From Streptacidiphilus rugosus AM-16 (GTDB taxonomy: Bacteria; Actinomycetota; Actinomycetes; Streptomycetales; Streptomycetaceae), in the NCBI RefSeq assembly GCF_000744655.1, contig NZ_JQMJ01000004.1:4092001-4156000 (forward strand): 64,000 bases of DNA, read 5' to 3'. This document shows positions 63,815 through 64,000 of the stretch, piece by piece. The translations under genes were made by a program, and so were the position numbers. Position 1 is the first letter of the stretch; each line of letters starts with the position of its first letter. The notes under the pieces are model-generated. The model searched no databases and was not told the origin of the DNA. It saw only the letters and a program-made list of their open reading frames with translations.

Positions 63815-63961
63815 GACCATGCCTTCCGCCCACTGGCCGCAGCCCTGTTGATCCGGGGTCATGGCGCCGTCGCGTGCGGTCGGGCGGCTCCCGAGAGCGC
63901 GGTCACGGAGATCGGCAGGCCCGGCGGGATCCAAGATGAACCCAAGCCGGTTGCTCCGCTC

Positions 63962-63986
63962 GTACCCGCAAACCGAACGCACACTC
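63962..63986 (-). promoter_or_regulatory. SigB-type promoter candidate of the STAS gene
   Basis: Minus strand: GAGT, 15 bp, GGGTAC, a full match to the SigB-family -10. It is about 150 bp upstream of the chosen start. Confidence 0.5.
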
Positions 63987-64000
63987 GCCCCTGGTGCGGA

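Overview
The window is very GC-rich and densely packed with genes. It encodes two WhiB-like proteins, an SsgA-like protein, two SigB/F-family sigma factors, an F420-dependent oxidoreductase, and DUF3099, DUF4235 and DUF5133 proteins. This combination points to a morphologically complex actinomycete of the Streptomycetaceae type (Streptomyces, Kitasatospora or Streptacidiphilus-like); I cannot assign a genus. I see no rRNA, tRNA, CRISPR array, insertion sequence or prophage.

Layout. 1-5.7 kb is a catabolic and transport island: flavin oxidoreductase (cut by the window edge), cupin, acyl-CoA dehydrogenase, TetR regulator, orphan ABC ATPase and NCS2 permease, tied together by two 22-bp operators of the same design. 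5.8-11.5 kb holds CBS, DUF3099, DMT-transporter, SDR, glycosyltransferase and PQQ-propeller lipoprotein genes. 11.5-27.5 kb is a stress-signalling core: two sigma factors, a winged-helix regulator, a WhiB-like protein, hemerythrin, isochorismatase, a DksA/TraR-like protein, an anti-sigma kinase, two PP2C phosphatases, and a 1320-residue HAMP-repeat hybrid kinase that overlaps one phosphatase gene. 27.6-37.7 kb carries TetR, HxlR and LysR regulators with divergent hydrolase, flavodoxin and MFS partners, then Rv2629-like, DJ-1, SsgA-like, CYTH/CHAD and flavin reductase genes. 37.8-40.4 kb is a second stress cluster: WhiB-like, PRC-barrel, STAS antagonist and anti-sigma kinase. 40.4-48.8 kb, all on the minus strand, has a glucoamylase-like enzyme overlapping a PoxB-type pyruvate oxidase, and an Mrp/Mbh-type cation/proton antiporter operon headed by a PRC-barrel gene. 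48.8-57.7 kb holds many small stress-type genes, a decayed LacI gene, a second DMT transporter, and a second copy of the winged-helix regulator facing an STAS gene. 57.8-64 kb has transketolase, an AI-2E-family permease, a glutamate-cysteine ligase-like enzyme, a frameshifted small zinc-ribbon gene and a third STAS gene.

The unifying theme is partner-switching control of SigB-type sigma factors: 2 sigma factors, 4 HATPase anti-sigma-type kinases, 3 STAS proteins and 2 PP2C phosphatases. By eye I also find 12 sites resembling the SigB-family promoter (GNNT, 14-16 bp, GGGTA or GGTTA) in front of genes here, including one sigma factor, two STAS genes, a WhiB-like gene and a glutamate-cysteine ligase-like gene. 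The window therefore looks like a concentrated general-stress (osmotic/oxidative) regulon together with its own regulators. The least familiar elements are a pair of paralogous winged-helix regulators whose divergent promoters share a phased element, a permease leader with a long inverted repeat that reaches the ribosome-binding site, and three small genes broken by single apparent frameshifts.
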